This document shows, one piece after another, positions 1-10,665 of a DNA stretch of 64,000 nt. Below the pieces are notes generated by a model. The model was not told where the DNA came from and did not search any database. It saw only the letters and a program-made list of their open reading frames with translations. The DNA lies in NCBI GenBank assembly GCA_911728435.2, contig OU452198.1:43801902-43865901 (forward strand). The letters run 5' to 3'. The stretch's first letter is position 1, and every line of letters begins with the position of its first letter. This DNA is from Apoderus coryli. Lineage: Eukaryota > Arthropoda > Insecta > Coleoptera > Attelabidae. The position numbers and the translations under genes are program-made.

Positions 1-1050
1 ATGTAGACCTCACGAGAAGACCGAACGGGGCTCTGCTATTTTAAACAAAATGTTTCAGTTATCAAGATATTTAAAGCGGTCTTTTTGTCCCCACACTGTA
101 TAACAACAGGAATTTATATTTTGCCGAACAATTTTCTATTAAGTTTTACGATATATGCCTGTTTTGGATTCGGCTGGCCCAGGTCCAATCCATTGATTTG
201 ATCGTTTTTAGTTTCAGGAATGTAATGTTTGTCAATTTACTTTCTGACCACTCTGTACAGTTAAAAAATAGTGCCAATAAGAAGCAATACATATTCTTCT
301 TTTTAATTAATAAGTTAAGCTAACAATATTTTTGGATTATATTTTAAATATTCCACAATAATGAAATCGAAAAAATCGTTGTACATAAAATTCCTATTAC
401 ATTATAATAATAATTATTCGTAATTTACATTGTGTAGTAACCAAAAATTAAAATATATTATAACGAAATAATTAAGTGTTTTTAATATGCACTTACTTGT
501 AGCTGCAGCATGTACCGAATTGATACGTACTAGAATAGTAGTTACCTTCGTTCGTACCTGTACTGGTCAAAATAAATATTTTATTTTATTTATAATCTAA
601 TTGAAAAAGTAGTCTATTCTTCAGTGGAATCGTGATAACCATTTTCTTTCAAAATGTGTCGTACGACAAGCTCGACAAATTTCGTAGATGATCTTGTAAT
701 GGCGCTTTAATTTCCTGAGTGACGGTTTCGGTGCTATTCCGTCTTCTCGGGCGCCAGTCCTTTATTTTAAAGTGTAAAGGACAACACTGTATTGCTCCGG
801 GCAGTTAGCCGAAGAAATGATTCTACCAGGGGTCAAGTTTTAAGAGCCAGAGAAATAACAGAGTCGGTATAAATTAAACTTTCATTTATTTACTTTAATA
901 AATACAATAAAGGAAACTCTTAAATAAAAAAAATAATTAAAAATATACAATATAAAGGGTATAAGGGTGGTGACGGTGTTATTTGCGGAAACCTCTGAGA
1001 ACCCGGCCTTTCTATGTACTATAATATACTATGATACGGTTTGCTTATTA
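1..1050. other. No gene recognised; AT-rich flank
   Basis: No coding region of convincing length or family similarity is seen. Low-complexity A/T runs dominate. A short minus-strand open stretch at about 494-570 (ending in TAA at 494-496) looks mildly protein-like but has no supported upstream exon, so it is not called. Confidence 0.4.
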
Positions 1051-1215
1051 TGTTTATTATGCTGTCAAAGAGAGAGTTTTAAATTGTAAAATTATATATT
1101 TTAAACATGTAAACATCGTCCTTTTGTTTTGTATATTTTTTGAAGGTGCAAAGCATGGCACTGAAACGTCGTATAGGATGTAAAATATGTGTTTTTTTTG
1201 ACAGCATAATAAACA
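1051..1215. repeat. Small inverted-repeat element (MITE-like), 19-bp arms
   Basis: A 19-bp arm at 1051-1069 (TGTTTATTATGCTGTCAAA) is matched by its exact reverse complement at 1197-1215, with about 127 bp between them. The inside is non-coding. The size and perfect arms suggest a short non-autonomous DNA element or foldback; no target duplication could be fixed. Confidence 0.55.
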
Positions 1216-1323
1216 TGCGTAATTAGAATTTGTATTTGTGAATACATAAACCCCAAAGAAGCAAAAATTCTTAAATATAAATAAGAAGTATAATCGATGA
1301 GTAGAACCTTTGGCGTAGAACAC

Positions 1324-1397
1324 TACACTGACAATCGTTTTACCACTTCACCAAAACACTTGTGTTTTGGTGAAGTGGTAAAACGATTGTCAGTGTA
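1324..1397. repeat. Perfect 36-bp palindrome with 2-nt loop
   Basis: Bases 1324-1359 are exactly the reverse complement of 1362-1397, separated only by TT at 1360-1361. The transcript or single strand would form an uninterrupted 36-bp hairpin. No coding sequence is involved. It may be the core of a palindromic MITE or a recent inverted duplication. Confidence 0.9.
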
Positions 1398-1703
1398 ATA
1401 AATAAGAAGGTTTAAGAATACGGAAAGAAAAATTAAAGAAATTTGGCACGTGCTGTGAATTTTTGTATTAATTATTAAATGCACTTTTGTCTATTATAAA
1501 CGTAACAAAAAATTATATGGTTGTTAACGTAAAGATTAATTTAATATATTTTACATGTTTGTTACTCTTTTTTGTTAGGTAAATATACAATGCTTTCAAT
1601 TGGCTATCCATAACTCGTCATGCCCTGTTTTATGCGGATTCCAAAAATAAATGAAATTGTTCGAATTGTTTCTGAGACAAAGACATGAAATGCATAGTAG
1701 GGG

Positions 1704-3161
1704 CACAGCATTAATAGGTACAGCATTCTGACTCCACGTTGGCACTTTGAAATAAACTGTGACGTATGACACGCCATTTTGGGTTACAAGTCAGATCCTG
1801 ACTAAGAATAATTATGGTTTTCGGTTTCTAACCGCAGTACTGTATTTTCATTCTTGTAAAAATATTTAAGTACATAATAATATCGCTGTCAATTTCAGAA
1901 ATATTTGTGGTGTGTCATAGTGATTGAAAACAGCCTTGAGTGGTGGTTTCAGTTAAATGTTGACATGATTGGGTGATTTTTAATAATAATAATAATAAAC
2001 ACAACAATAATAAAGACTTTATTAGTAAAAAAGACATTTTTATAAAAGTTGAAGCAGTGCTTCCTAACTTAACCTAAATGTAAGTTATATTTTAGCTTAA
2101 ACCTATCTGAAAATAGTTCTACATCGCTGGCCAAATTAAGTAGGTAGCTTATGTTTACAAATTAATTTGATCTATTACGTGTCAGACAGCGCTCTTAAAC
2201 GAAAACCCCTGTAAACTTTTTATATTCTCCGGTAGAGCGTTGTAATATTTTGAAACCGTATAGGCAAATGACCGATCAAAGATTAATGTTGAGTCTAGCG
2301 GTGGCGTAATAACAGTTTTATGAGGAATATTCATATCATACACCGATCCCGGAACTTCAATCTTTCATATAAGTATTCCGCCTATTTCCATCTGATGATT
2401 TTTATTAATCAAAATTAGTGAATGAAAATCCGACGTTGTTTCATTCTTAACCAGCCGATTTCCTTAATCTTATTGCTAGCCTCTTTCACCCCTACGAATT
2501 CCACATGCAAGCCGTGTGCCTGAATTCTGCATCAACTGAATCCTGTTCTCAGCAATTTTAGTCAAACAAGGGCCATATATATAGTGTCAATAATATAACC
2601 CCTAGCTGATTGCGTTAGCATGCTATCTCGCCACGAGACAACTTGTGTTTATGTTTTACTTTCATTTAGTTTAAAAACATACCTATTAGATACTGCCATT
2701 TCGTAATATAAATTTTACGGTTATACAAATAGTTGTTATAAACGTAAAACTATCTAATATTCATCTTTATTTTTACTTATTACTCACCTAACAGGATCTG
2801 TGGGGAAGCGAAAAAAATGTTTAGAGCAAGTTTACCGCTTATTGGGACAACATTTTGCAGCACACACATGTCCTCCCTGATTGTTCATTGTATTAATCAT
2901 AAGATACGTTAATAAAAATAAAATCCTTTTAATTCTCACGAACACTATACCAAAAACACAGAATTAGATTACAAACACAATATTTATTTATCTCGTACAC
3001 GCCGACAATGAACTATATATTGAACACAGGAGTAAACGGTATCTATCTACGTCAATGCGATTATTGTGACGTTTTAACCCATAATGGCGGCATGCGCGAC
3101 GATATGCGCAGGACGGCTCGCAAGCGGAAAGTCAGAATACTGTATTATTTCTTATACTGTG
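1704..3161 (+). mobile_element. 1.46-kb non-autonomous TIR element, copy A
   Basis: The element starts CACAGCATTAAT and ends ATACTGTG. The two ends form imperfect inverted repeats of about 32 bp (CACAG[C/T]AT near the tip, TACAG[C/T]ATTCTGACT further in). It is flanked by an exact 7-bp direct repeat GTAGGGG (1697-1703 and 3162-3168), read as the target site duplication. A second copy lies inverted at 19617-21041 and is collinear along its whole length. The interior carries the decayed 3' end of a non-LTR reverse transcriptase on the minus strand but no transposase. A 7-bp duplication is unusual; the superfamily is not assigned. Confidence 0.85.
2000..2570 (-). pseudogene. Non-LTR RT 3'-end remnant inside TIR element copy A
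   Basis: Read on the minus strand, this stretch matches the plus-strand sequence at about 20160-20760 of copy B, where the frame is cleaner and encodes a typical RT C-terminus (SFSYTVSKYYNALPENIK, then FKSAV). It ends in an ATT-rich tail next to 2000, like a retroelement 3' end. Stops and frameshifts show it is dead. Since both copies contain it, the capture predates their separation. Confidence 0.6.
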
Positions 3162-3169
3162 GTAGGGGA

Positions 3170-3382
3170 GAGTGACGCAAAGTGACATGAATTTTTATTT
3201 TTTTACAACTAATTCCATATTTTGCGTAATTTAATTATTATTAATTAATTACCTAGGGTGATCATTTATAAACGCACATTTAACTTTGTTGGTTCACCCT
3301 GTAGAAGAAAATGTTAAATACAAAAGTTTATTGTATATTCAGGGTGTCCCAGTAACGCGTTAGAAATCGCAGTTATATATAA
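3170..3382. repeat. Head-to-head CACCCTGTA / CAGGGTG repeat ends
   Basis: A CACCCTGTAG motif near 3295 and a TTCAGGGTGTCCC motif near 3341 face each other about 50 bp apart. ACAGGGTG-type ends recur at about 15431, 49439, 62531 and 62953, so these look like termini of a dispersed family. No coding sequence is seen. Confidence 0.4.
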
Positions 3383-3880
3383 TATATATTGTCACATCTT
3401 TGGTTCTTTTAAAGGCATGCATTATAATTTTATTTAAAAATGTTTCCTACGATCTTTAATCCAACAGTACTCGTTTGACTAGTTCTCGATACGTCCCTGG
3501 GTCCCTCCTAGTATCATGTTTTCAGACGGAAGCCATGCAAAAGGCTACAATCCTGCTAACAAGTGGCTGGGTTTATTTAAGACACACAACAGTTTAAAAG
3601 CTAAGTAGAAATGAAACGAAGTAAATCAAATAAAACTTAATTACTGTTTATAAAAATGCACAAACTTTAAATAATGAAAAATGCAACTTAAATCAATGAC
3701 TTTTTAAAAATTAACAAGAGATACAAAATAGGAATTTACATCCTTCCGTCTGAAAACATGATACTAGGAGGGACTCAGGGACGTATCGAAAACTAGCCAA
3801 GCGAGTCCTGTTAGATTAAAGATCAGGAAACATTGTTAAATAAAATTAGAAAAAAAAAACCAAAGATGTGACAATATATA
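3383..3880. repeat. Foldback element with about 150-bp imperfect inverted arms
   Basis: The left arm (about 3383-3535) and right arm (about 3740-3880) are near reverse complements. Both contain TGTCACATCTTTGG at the outer end and CTAGTATCATGTTTTCAGACGG at the inner end (written here in left-arm sense over two motifs). The 200-bp spacer is A-rich and non-coding. The arms have drifted by scattered substitutions and small gaps, so it is not recent. Confidence 0.8.
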
Positions 3881-3884
3881 CGTT

Positions 3885-4920
3885 TAAACGAAACAACCTG
3901 TATATTATATTTTATTATTAAATATTCATTTCTCCTGATTCAAAAAATGCCATATTTGATGGGTGTGTCTTAAACGGTTCAATACGAATTAGCAATAAAA
4001 CAAACAAAAACTTAAATGGTGTTTACTGTTTAGACGACGAGTTATTCTACTGGGCAAGTTACAGAAATGAAAGCATGTTACTTTTACTAACGCGATTTCT
4101 TACCAGTAATGACTTATGTATCCATGTGATGATGTCCTGTATCAAGAAACAATAATCTGCCAAATTTAGTTACAGCGTCTCTATATAATCTTCGTGACGG
4201 AACTCTTTTGTTTGAGAGATTTTAAGGAGATAAAAATTGTGTGTAGCTTTTTATTAGTTTAAGGTTTTTCCTGAAGAAAGATTTCACAAAACGTAAACGA
4301 TAGAGACGCTGATAAAATCTTCCAACAAAGCAATACCTACATTTAGAATTTTTGGTTTAATGTTATTATATTTAGTCTGAGATTAAAGCATTAAAAGACA
4401 TATCAGTTTATTGTTTTCTTTATTAATAAATATTTAAAAAGAAACTAAGTAAATCTACTAAACTTTTAGTTCAAATTTGCCAATTAATTAACAGTATTTT
4501 TTTAATTATTAATAATTGGATGATTTAAGCTGAAATTGAATGAATATTTAGTGTTTTATTTTGAATAAAAACGTTAATGAATACATGAACTTGTTTACTT
4601 TCTGGAATATCGTTAGTCGGAAGACCTATATAGGAAATGATACTGAGGAACCGATACGCAAGGTTGAACTGACCGAATCTGATCCCGAATCCTTAATGAA
4701 ACTGTACCAGCCCGTACCACTATCACCAATCAAGTCAATGCAGCTATTTTTGAGTTAATCTAAGCCAGTGTCATTAGGACATGAAACAGAACTGCTTTTT
4801 GCTACATCAACATCTAAATAAAAAAAAAGAATTTCAACAACATACTATCGGTCTCATCCAATAAATCTAAGACTATCTGGAATACCTATAACAGCCTGAT
4901 GAGAAGTCAGGAAAAGCTAA
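3885..4920. other. No gene recognised; one unassigned 65-codon reading frame
   Basis: An open stretch at 4561-4758 on the plus strand is protein-like in composition (acidic, Pro-rich end LYQPVPLSPIKSMQL) but was not recognised and has no start, intron or neighbour that would support a gene. The rest is AT-rich and non-coding, with an ACAACCTGTA repeat end near 3893. Confidence 0.35.
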
Positions 4921-4941
4921 AAAATAGAAGCCATTCGATCG

Positions 4942-5335
4942 TCGGATGGCGTTTATGCGACTCGACCTTTGGAGATTGCATCGGTGTTTGTTGACCACTA
5001 CTCTAACATTATTGAGAGGAGGTTGCGTGATCACTTTGGCTGTGGTCTGTCGGGTGCCTGCTCCAGAGGGCTTGTGAATGATAGGTCTATGTTTTTCGCC
5101 CCTATCAATGAGTGCGAGGTCATGAACACAATACGCGGATTACCCAATAAAAAATCGACGGGTCCGGACGGATTTCCGGTGCACTTGTTGAAATGCAGCG
5201 CGGCGGAGTTTGCTCCTTACTTATGTCATATTTTTAATGCCTCGATATGCTCAGGTACCTTCCCGTCAAAATTAAAAGAATCTATTATCGTGCCAATTTA
5301 TAAAAAGGGAAGTGAGAGTGACATTGAACTTCAAC
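4942..5335 (+). pseudogene. Non-LTR retrotransposon RT fragment (N-terminal part)
   Basis: The open frame runs from about 4942 and includes KKSTGPDGFP and SKLKESIIVPIYKKG, the finger motifs that open the RT domain of Jockey/CR1-type LINEs. It breaks near 5330, after which sequence of a different RT family follows. The catalytic YADD region is missing. This is a dead 5'- and 3'-truncated copy. Confidence 0.8.
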
Positions 5336-5607
5336 ACGCGGATGACAATGTTGTCCTAGCTGATACCAGAAAATCTTCAATATATACCAAATGCATTTAA
5401 TCGTTCATACAGGACTATCGAAACTGCACTGAATATAAAGAAAACACACATTCTCTACCACTCTGTGAGTCTTGGACCAGTTACCGGAGGCATTTAAAAG
5501 CCCTAGAGAAGTACCATCAACGATGACTTAGAAGAATTCTTGGAATTAAAGGGCAGGACCAACGAACAAACATCAGCGTTCTAGAGGAATCCTGAAACTA
5601 AGCACCA
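5336..5607 (+). pseudogene. Second RT fragment, RTE-like (YADD-type motif and C-terminal tail)
   Basis: HADDNVVLADT corresponds to the RT active-site block. After a break the text reads ALEKYHQR, a stop, then RRILGIKGQDQRTNISVLEE, which is the C-terminal stretch of the RTE-like RTs often annotated as craniofacial development protein 2. It is joined in frame to the preceding, different RT, so the junction is a rearrangement rather than one element. Confidence 0.7.
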
Positions 5608-7139
5608 ATTATTTATTTATTTATTTATTCACGGGCAAAAGCCCATTTTATACAAAATTACAATACATATAAATAGTTCTACAATAAAACACTTCAAAAG
5701 AATTAGACAATCGAAAAATGTCAAATAAAAATCAATCACAAATAAAATGGATAATAATAATCTACACGATCAAGAGATAAAGCAATATAGTACAACACAA
5801 CGTATCAATTATCAAAGAGGTGCCCTACTGAACCCAAAAAGGTATTTCTCGGGACAAAAAAATCCAATGTCTCTTCACTGTCATTGGCGAGACGCATTGA
5901 GCGCTTCAAAAATGAATTGCAACCATAATTTGTTCTGGAATGTGTCTGGTGAAATATACTCCTCGTACGCGTTGCACGATATGGAACATGAATTCCAATC
6001 TTGCCCAAAAGATCGGACCATTCAACCTTCCATTTATAAGGTCATACAATAAAATCAAATCATGTCTCTGTCGTCGATCAGCCAGCGTGTCGGCATATAA
6101 TTCAAAACGATTGTCAAAAATAAAGTCTATGTGCAGTTTGTAGGCTAGGTATCTAAGAAATTTGTGCTGTACCTGCTCAATTTTTACTAGATGCACAGTA
6201 TAATATGGAGACCAGACAGCCGACGCATACTCAAGGCACAGTCTTGTGTAAAGAAGCCTCAGAGAATCGACATGCGTGAACTCCCGTGAGCAACGTTTAA
6301 TGAAGCCAAGAACCTTCAGAGACCTTGAGACCATTGAAGTTATATGTGGAATAAACCACTATCAAGCATGACTCCAAGATCCTTAACTGTAGTAACCAAT
6401 TTAAGGGAAGTCTGGTTCAGTGAGTAATCGAAAAGAGTGGGCCGTCTTGATCTCGAAAAGGACATAAAACAACACTTATCAACATTCAGATGCATATCAT
6501 TCCCAACACACCACTCGTGAAGAGCCCCGAGGTCAGACTGCAATCTCTCGCAATCTTCAGTTTTGTTGACTATCGTAAAGAATTTGAGGTCATCAACGAA
6601 CAAGAGAAAATCGCTCGAAGTAAAACATCTGGCGATGTCATTAACGAAAATATTAAAAAACAGTGGTCCCAAGTGTGATCCCTGGGGGACGCCAGATGAT
6701 ACTTTTATCTCAGGAGAAACAAAGCCCTTGACCTTTAAAAGTTCTGTAAAGGCATGGTTACTTCAATATAGCTTCTACTCAATAAACGAATATTTTACAA
6801 ATAACGATAACTGAAATCCTGGTCATGTAGTGTAATGTACAATGCTTGTCTCTAGTGAATTTATTGTGAAATTCTAATTTTTGTAAAGGATGTAGTAACT
6901 GTCTAGTGGTCTTGTTTTATACAATTTATTGTTAGATGTTGTAATTTAAGCTAAGTATGACGCATTCTATGTACATTTTTTTGTACCTAATGAATAAAGA
7001 GTTTAAATAAAATAAAATAAAAACCTTAACGTATTGAATTTTGTTATCAAGGTAGCTACTCATCCAGCCGAGCATGCGTCCGCCGATGCCAACCTCAGCC
7101 AACTTTGTCAATAAGATTTTATGATTTACACGATCGAAC
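5608..7139 (-). mobile_element. CR1/Jockey-like non-LTR element, copy 1, with nested insertion
   Basis: On the minus strand the RT can be followed from [20 protein letters not shown] (7100) through [12 protein letters not shown] and the active-site block FLLFVDDLKFF (about 6600, F-V-D-D) to the thumb and C-terminal region ([21 protein letters not shown]). The 3' end at 5608 is an ATTT-repeat tail next to a GGGCAAAAGCCC hairpin. It is 5' truncated at about 7139. Copy 2 at 51548-52868 is closely similar and lacks the insertion at 6736-7022, so it shows the empty site. Frameshifts make it inactive. Confidence 0.85.
6736..7022 (+). mobile_element. 5'-truncated retroelement 3' end nested in copy 1
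   Basis: The insert begins inside the RT C-terminal frame (FKSSVKAWLLQYSFYSINEY, then a stop), runs through a short 3' UTR and ends in a TAAAA-repeat tail at about 7005-7022. ACCTT directly repeats on both sides (6731-6735 and 7023-7027). The uninterrupted paralogue at about 52450 has a single ACCTT at the join. This is a typical target-primed insertion, opposite in orientation to its host element. Confidence 0.88.
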
Positions 7140-7682
7140 AGAAGTATCACTAAGAATCAGTTGGATCAGAAAAGAATAAAAAGCAACACCTCGGTGTTTT
7201 ATGCAAATCTGCTTATATAATTTTATTTAGAATACTTTTATTAAACAAAGTTAACTGTTTAAATCAACACACAACCATTCTAATTTAATTTTATCATCGC
7301 CATCATGCTGTTGTTGTTGTTGTTTTTCATACGGTATATGCCAGATTCCACCATTTTTTTGTGCAATCTGTCCAAATTGGGGCGGTATTCTAAAAGCACA
7401 TCTAAATATATCTTATAATATAAGACAGGTTGTCCGTAAAGTAACGGGCGATTATTTTCAAAATGGTACATTTAAAAAATTACATTACATGACATTTCAG
7501 ATGTCAAAGACAGTACTACCAACTAAACCAAAGAAACTGTTATGTATGATAATAATACAAGCGGGTTTGGCAAAAATATGGCAACCTTAGATGAGTGTCT
7601 CCCTACACACATCTATGGTTATATACATGATTGACAGTTAGTTAGGTTAGACAACTTAAGTAGTAGTTTTTTATATCAGATT
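7140..7682. other. No gene recognised
   Basis: The stretch contains a CAA/TTG trinucleotide run (about 7308-7326) and AT-rich sequence. No reading frame with family resemblance, RNA gene or clear repeat end is seen. Confidence 0.35.
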
Positions 7683-8072
7683 ACAAATTACCGCCCTATT
7701 TCCATCCTCTCAAATTTTTCTAAACTTTTTGAGATCGTTCTACACGAACGAATTTCGCGAGTTGTTCGAGGTCAGATTTCACTATGCCAGCATGGTTTTA
7801 TGTCTCAAAGATTGACAGTTACTAATCTTTCAATCATCTCGCAAGACATTTCTGAGATTTTGGACCTTGGGGGTAGGGTGGATGTTGTCTACACAAATTT
7901 TACGAAAGACTTTGATAGAATGGACCATGGAATACTGATTGATAAGCTGGATTCATTTGAATTTACGAAAGACCTTCAAGGATTTTTCAGATCATATTTG
8001 AGTAACAGGTGTCAATATGTGTCATACAATGGGTACAAATCCTATCGCTATATCGCTACCATAATAGCATAA

Positions 8073-8532
8073 GGTCGTATGTGAAAATTTCTGCATATTG
8101 ACATTTTGACAAAAACGTATGTGAGACAGATCATTCTTTAATATGGCAAAACATCGTACGTGAAATTTAACGGAAAATATTTTAAAAATGCGGGAAATAA
8201 AAATACGCATGTGCAAAAACACTTTTTCAAATATGAAAGCAGGTCGTATGTGTATACCAGTTACACGAACAGTGTACTATTAGGTAAATTTCATTCATAT
8301 CAAAATCACAGAAAGTCGCATGTGCACCAGTATAACATACTACCACTCTTAAATTGTAAACATTCGTCAACACAAAGTCATATGTGCTTACGTACGATGT
8401 TATTTCATAAAGCTTTTTAAAACCAAACTCACATTATTCGAAAGAAGGTCGTATGTACTCACATACGACTTTCTGTTGTAAATATTTTCACTTCGGCTGT
8501 TGCTAAACTGCCGCATGTTTCACACATATGAC
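8073..8532. repeat. Subterminal array of GTCGTATGTG-type motifs (left end)
   Basis: Copies of a 10-bp motif occur at about 8074, 8115, 8154, 8204, 8243, 8315, 8377, 8449, 8461 (reverse), 8511 and 8523 (reverse). Variants are GTCGCATGTG, GTCATATGTG and TCGTACGTG. Spacing is mostly 37-73 bp. Three more copies sit at the right end (10991, 11031, 11218 reverse), the last inside the terminal repeat. This is what transposase binding sites would look like. Confidence 0.8.
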
Positions 8533-8654
8533 ATTGCGTCGTAGAACTTGTTAGAATATACACGTTGTTTTTGTTGCCCTCTGTGTTTTTCATAAATATC
8601 AAAGAACACGTGAATTAATAGTGTGTGTAAAACCCTAAGGTAAGTTAGCTAAAA

Positions 8655-9188
8655 TTGCATAACCTGGAACATAGATTACCGAATTACTCATATAATGGAG
8701 ATCAACCAAGCGGTAGTTTTGACTTTCATAATGTTGGTAGTCCCAATGACAAAGATGATCCTGATTTTATTATTGAAAATGAAGTGAGTAGTAGTGAATC
8801 GGATGACAACTTCCCAGCTAATGAAATTAATAATATCGAAGACCTTATCGAACGTGGTACTCGTAAAAGAAAGCGCCAATCAGAAAATTATAAAAATAAT
8901 AAAATAAAACATCTTCGGAATACAGGAAAACAGTATGTTAATTCTGTTGGGAATATTGTGCTTAATAGAGCCGTAAAGCAAATTGACTGCAGTAAATGTA
9001 AAATGAAATGCTCCGAAAATTTAGGTGACGAGGAAAGAAAGCTTTTGCATGAAAATTACTGGTCTCTGGGTTCCTATTCAAGACAGCGTGATTTCATATG
9101 CCAAATGGTCAAATGCGTACCAGTGACAAGGAGACGCAAAACATCTTCAGAAAACAGTAAAAGACAATTTACTTATATTTTTTTCTAA
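8655..9188 (+). CDS. Sola-like transposase, N-terminal part (177 codons)
   Basis: This frame encodes an acidic, low-complexity N-terminus (about residues 20-75), a basic KRKR stretch that could be a nuclear localisation signal, a cysteine cluster CSKCKMKC (about residues 113-120) and then a conserved-looking block ending RRKTSSENSKRQF. It stops at 9186-9188, directly after a run of seven T at 9178-9184. The +1 frame downstream continues as SKKGTSENVKVCKNFFLKTL without a stop into the 448-aa frame. One extra T therefore splits what was a single gene of about 670 aa; a sequencing error is equally possible. Confidence 0.75.
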   Translation: MHNLEHRLPNYSYNGDQPSGSFDFHNVGSPNDKDDPDFIIENEVSSSESDDNFPANEINNIEDLIERGTRKRKRQSENYKNNKIKHLRNTGKQYVNSVGNIVLNRAVKQIDCSKCKMKCSENLGDEERKLLHENYWSLGSYSRQRDFICQMVKCVPVTRRRKTSSENSKRQFTYIFF

Positions 9189-10665
9189 AAAAGGAACTTC
9201 TGAAAATGTAAAAGTCTGCAAGAACTTTTTTTTAAAAACGTTAGATATTGGTGAGAGAACAGTTTTTGTAGCAAAGAAAAAACAAATCGATGAGCAATCT
9301 CCATTTATTGCAGAAGATATGCGTGGAAAACATCCACCAAAACACAAAATATCAGAAATAGCTCTACAGCGAGTCAAAACACATATTGACTCATTTCCCC
9401 GAATCGAGAGCCATTACTGTCGGAAAAGAACCCGTAGACAATTTTTACATGCCGATTTGTCGATAAGTAAGATGTATGAGCTCTATAGAGAATACTGTGA
9501 AGAAAATAAACAACCGATTGATGTAAAATTTGGTAGCTATAGCAAAATATTCAACACACAGTATAATCTTAGCTTCTTCAAACCGAAAAATGATACGTGC
9601 CGTATATGTGAAAAATACAAGAACTTGACTGAAGAAGAAAAAACCAGTGAAGAACACGACTATCAACTCCACATAAAGAACAAGGATTTAGCAAGACTGG
9701 AAACAGAAACTGATAAAACCAAAGCTAAGAACGATGCCACCTATAAATCGTTTACCTTTGACTTGCAAGCTGTTCTTTACAGCCCTTGCTCAAATGTGTC
9801 ATCCTATTACTACACACACAAGATGTGTACTTACAATTTGACTGTTAATGACCAAGCTGAGAAAAAAGGATGGTGTTTTATCTGGAACGAAACAGATGGT
9901 AAAAGAGGTTCCGACGAAATTGGGACTGCAATCTTCACGCTATTGAAATCCCTACCATTAGAAATAAAAAATGTATGTCTAACATCTGACTCGTGTGGCG
10001 GACAAAACCGTAATAGATACATTGCAGCTCTATTGCACTATGCGGTGAACAATTTACCAATAGAAGAAATCCACCTAAAATTCTTAGAAACCGGTCACAC
10101 GGAAATGGAAGTAGATTGTATACATAGCCTAATAGAACGAGCCAAGAAAGGAATCTCCATCCATTCGCCACTTGAATGGCCAACAGTTATAAAGTCTGCT
10201 AGTAAGAAATATCCTTTAATAATAAAGAATTTAAGTTACAAAGATATGATCGATTTGAAAGTTCTTAAGCATATTTTATTACCATATGGAAATTTGGACG
10301 TGGACACTGAGAATAAAAAAATATCATGGTTGAAAATTAAAGCTCTTAAATTTAGGTCCAACAAAATCTATTATAAAACATCTTACCTGGAGGAGTATAA
10401 TGAGATTAATTTGTTTCAAAAAGAAACTAGAAACAAGAATAGAAAGCTGCCCACTGTGCTGCCTGATAACATAGTACTAAAAAAAAAATTTAATAAACCT
10501 CTAGCAGTTGATGAAAAAAAAAAGAAAAGTATTTTATCCCTATCTAACCAACGAATCATTCCGAATATTTACCATGATTTTTATAAGACCCTTTTCACCA
10601 CTGGACGCTCGAATAATGAGTTGACTGAAGATGGCATCGTTCAAGAAGAGGAGGAGGAGACCTAA
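9187..10665 (+). CDS. Sola-like transposase, catalytic part (448 aa from ATG 9319)
   Basis: The frame is open from 9187; the first ATG is at 9319 but the protein probably began upstream at 8655. Counting from 9319: Cys pair CRIC (94-97), then three segments that fit a DDE/RNase H-like core. These are FTFDLQAV (D148), LTSDSCGGQNRNRY (D224), and ETGHTEMEVDCIH (E262, E264 or D266 as the third acid). The C-terminus is Lys- and Glu-rich. Such proteins are abundant in arthropod and cnidarian genomes and recur with DNA transposons. The core is undamaged, so apart from the T-run frameshift the element may be recently active. Function is inferred from motifs and from the element's ends. Confidence 0.75.
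   Translation, partial: KKGTSENVKVCKNFFLKTLDIGERTVFVAKKKQIDEQSPFIAEDMRGKHPPKHKISEIALQRVKTHIDSFPRIESHYCRKRTRRQFLHADLSISKMYELYREYCEENKQPIDVKFGSYSKIFNTQYNLSFFKPKNDTCRICEKYKNLTEEEKTSEEHDYQLHIKNKDLARLETETDKTKAKNDATYKSFTFDLQAVLYSPCSNVSSYYYTHKMCTYNLTVNDQAEKKGWCFIWNETDGKRGSDEIGTAIFTLLKSLPLEIKNVCLTSDSCGGQNRNRYIAALLHYAVNNLPIEEIHLKFLETGHTEMEVDCIHSLIERAKKGISIHSPLEWPTVIKSASKKYPLIIKNLSYKDMIDLKVLKHILLPYGNLDVDTENKKISWLKIKALKFRSNKIYYKTSYLEEYNEINLFQKETRNKNRKLPTVLPDNIVLKKKFNKPLAVDEKKKKSILSLSNQRIIPNIYHDFYKTLFTTGRSNNELTEDGIVQEEEEET

Noticed and set aside
494..570. Terminal exon of a minus-strand gene ending FGTCCSYK
   Set aside because: Only about 25 codons, ambiguous acceptor, no recognised family and no upstream exon within reach.
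8073..8532. CRISPR-like array of regularly spaced motifs
   Set aside because: The repeats are 10 bp, vary in orientation and spacing, lie in an animal transposon end and have no cas-like genes.
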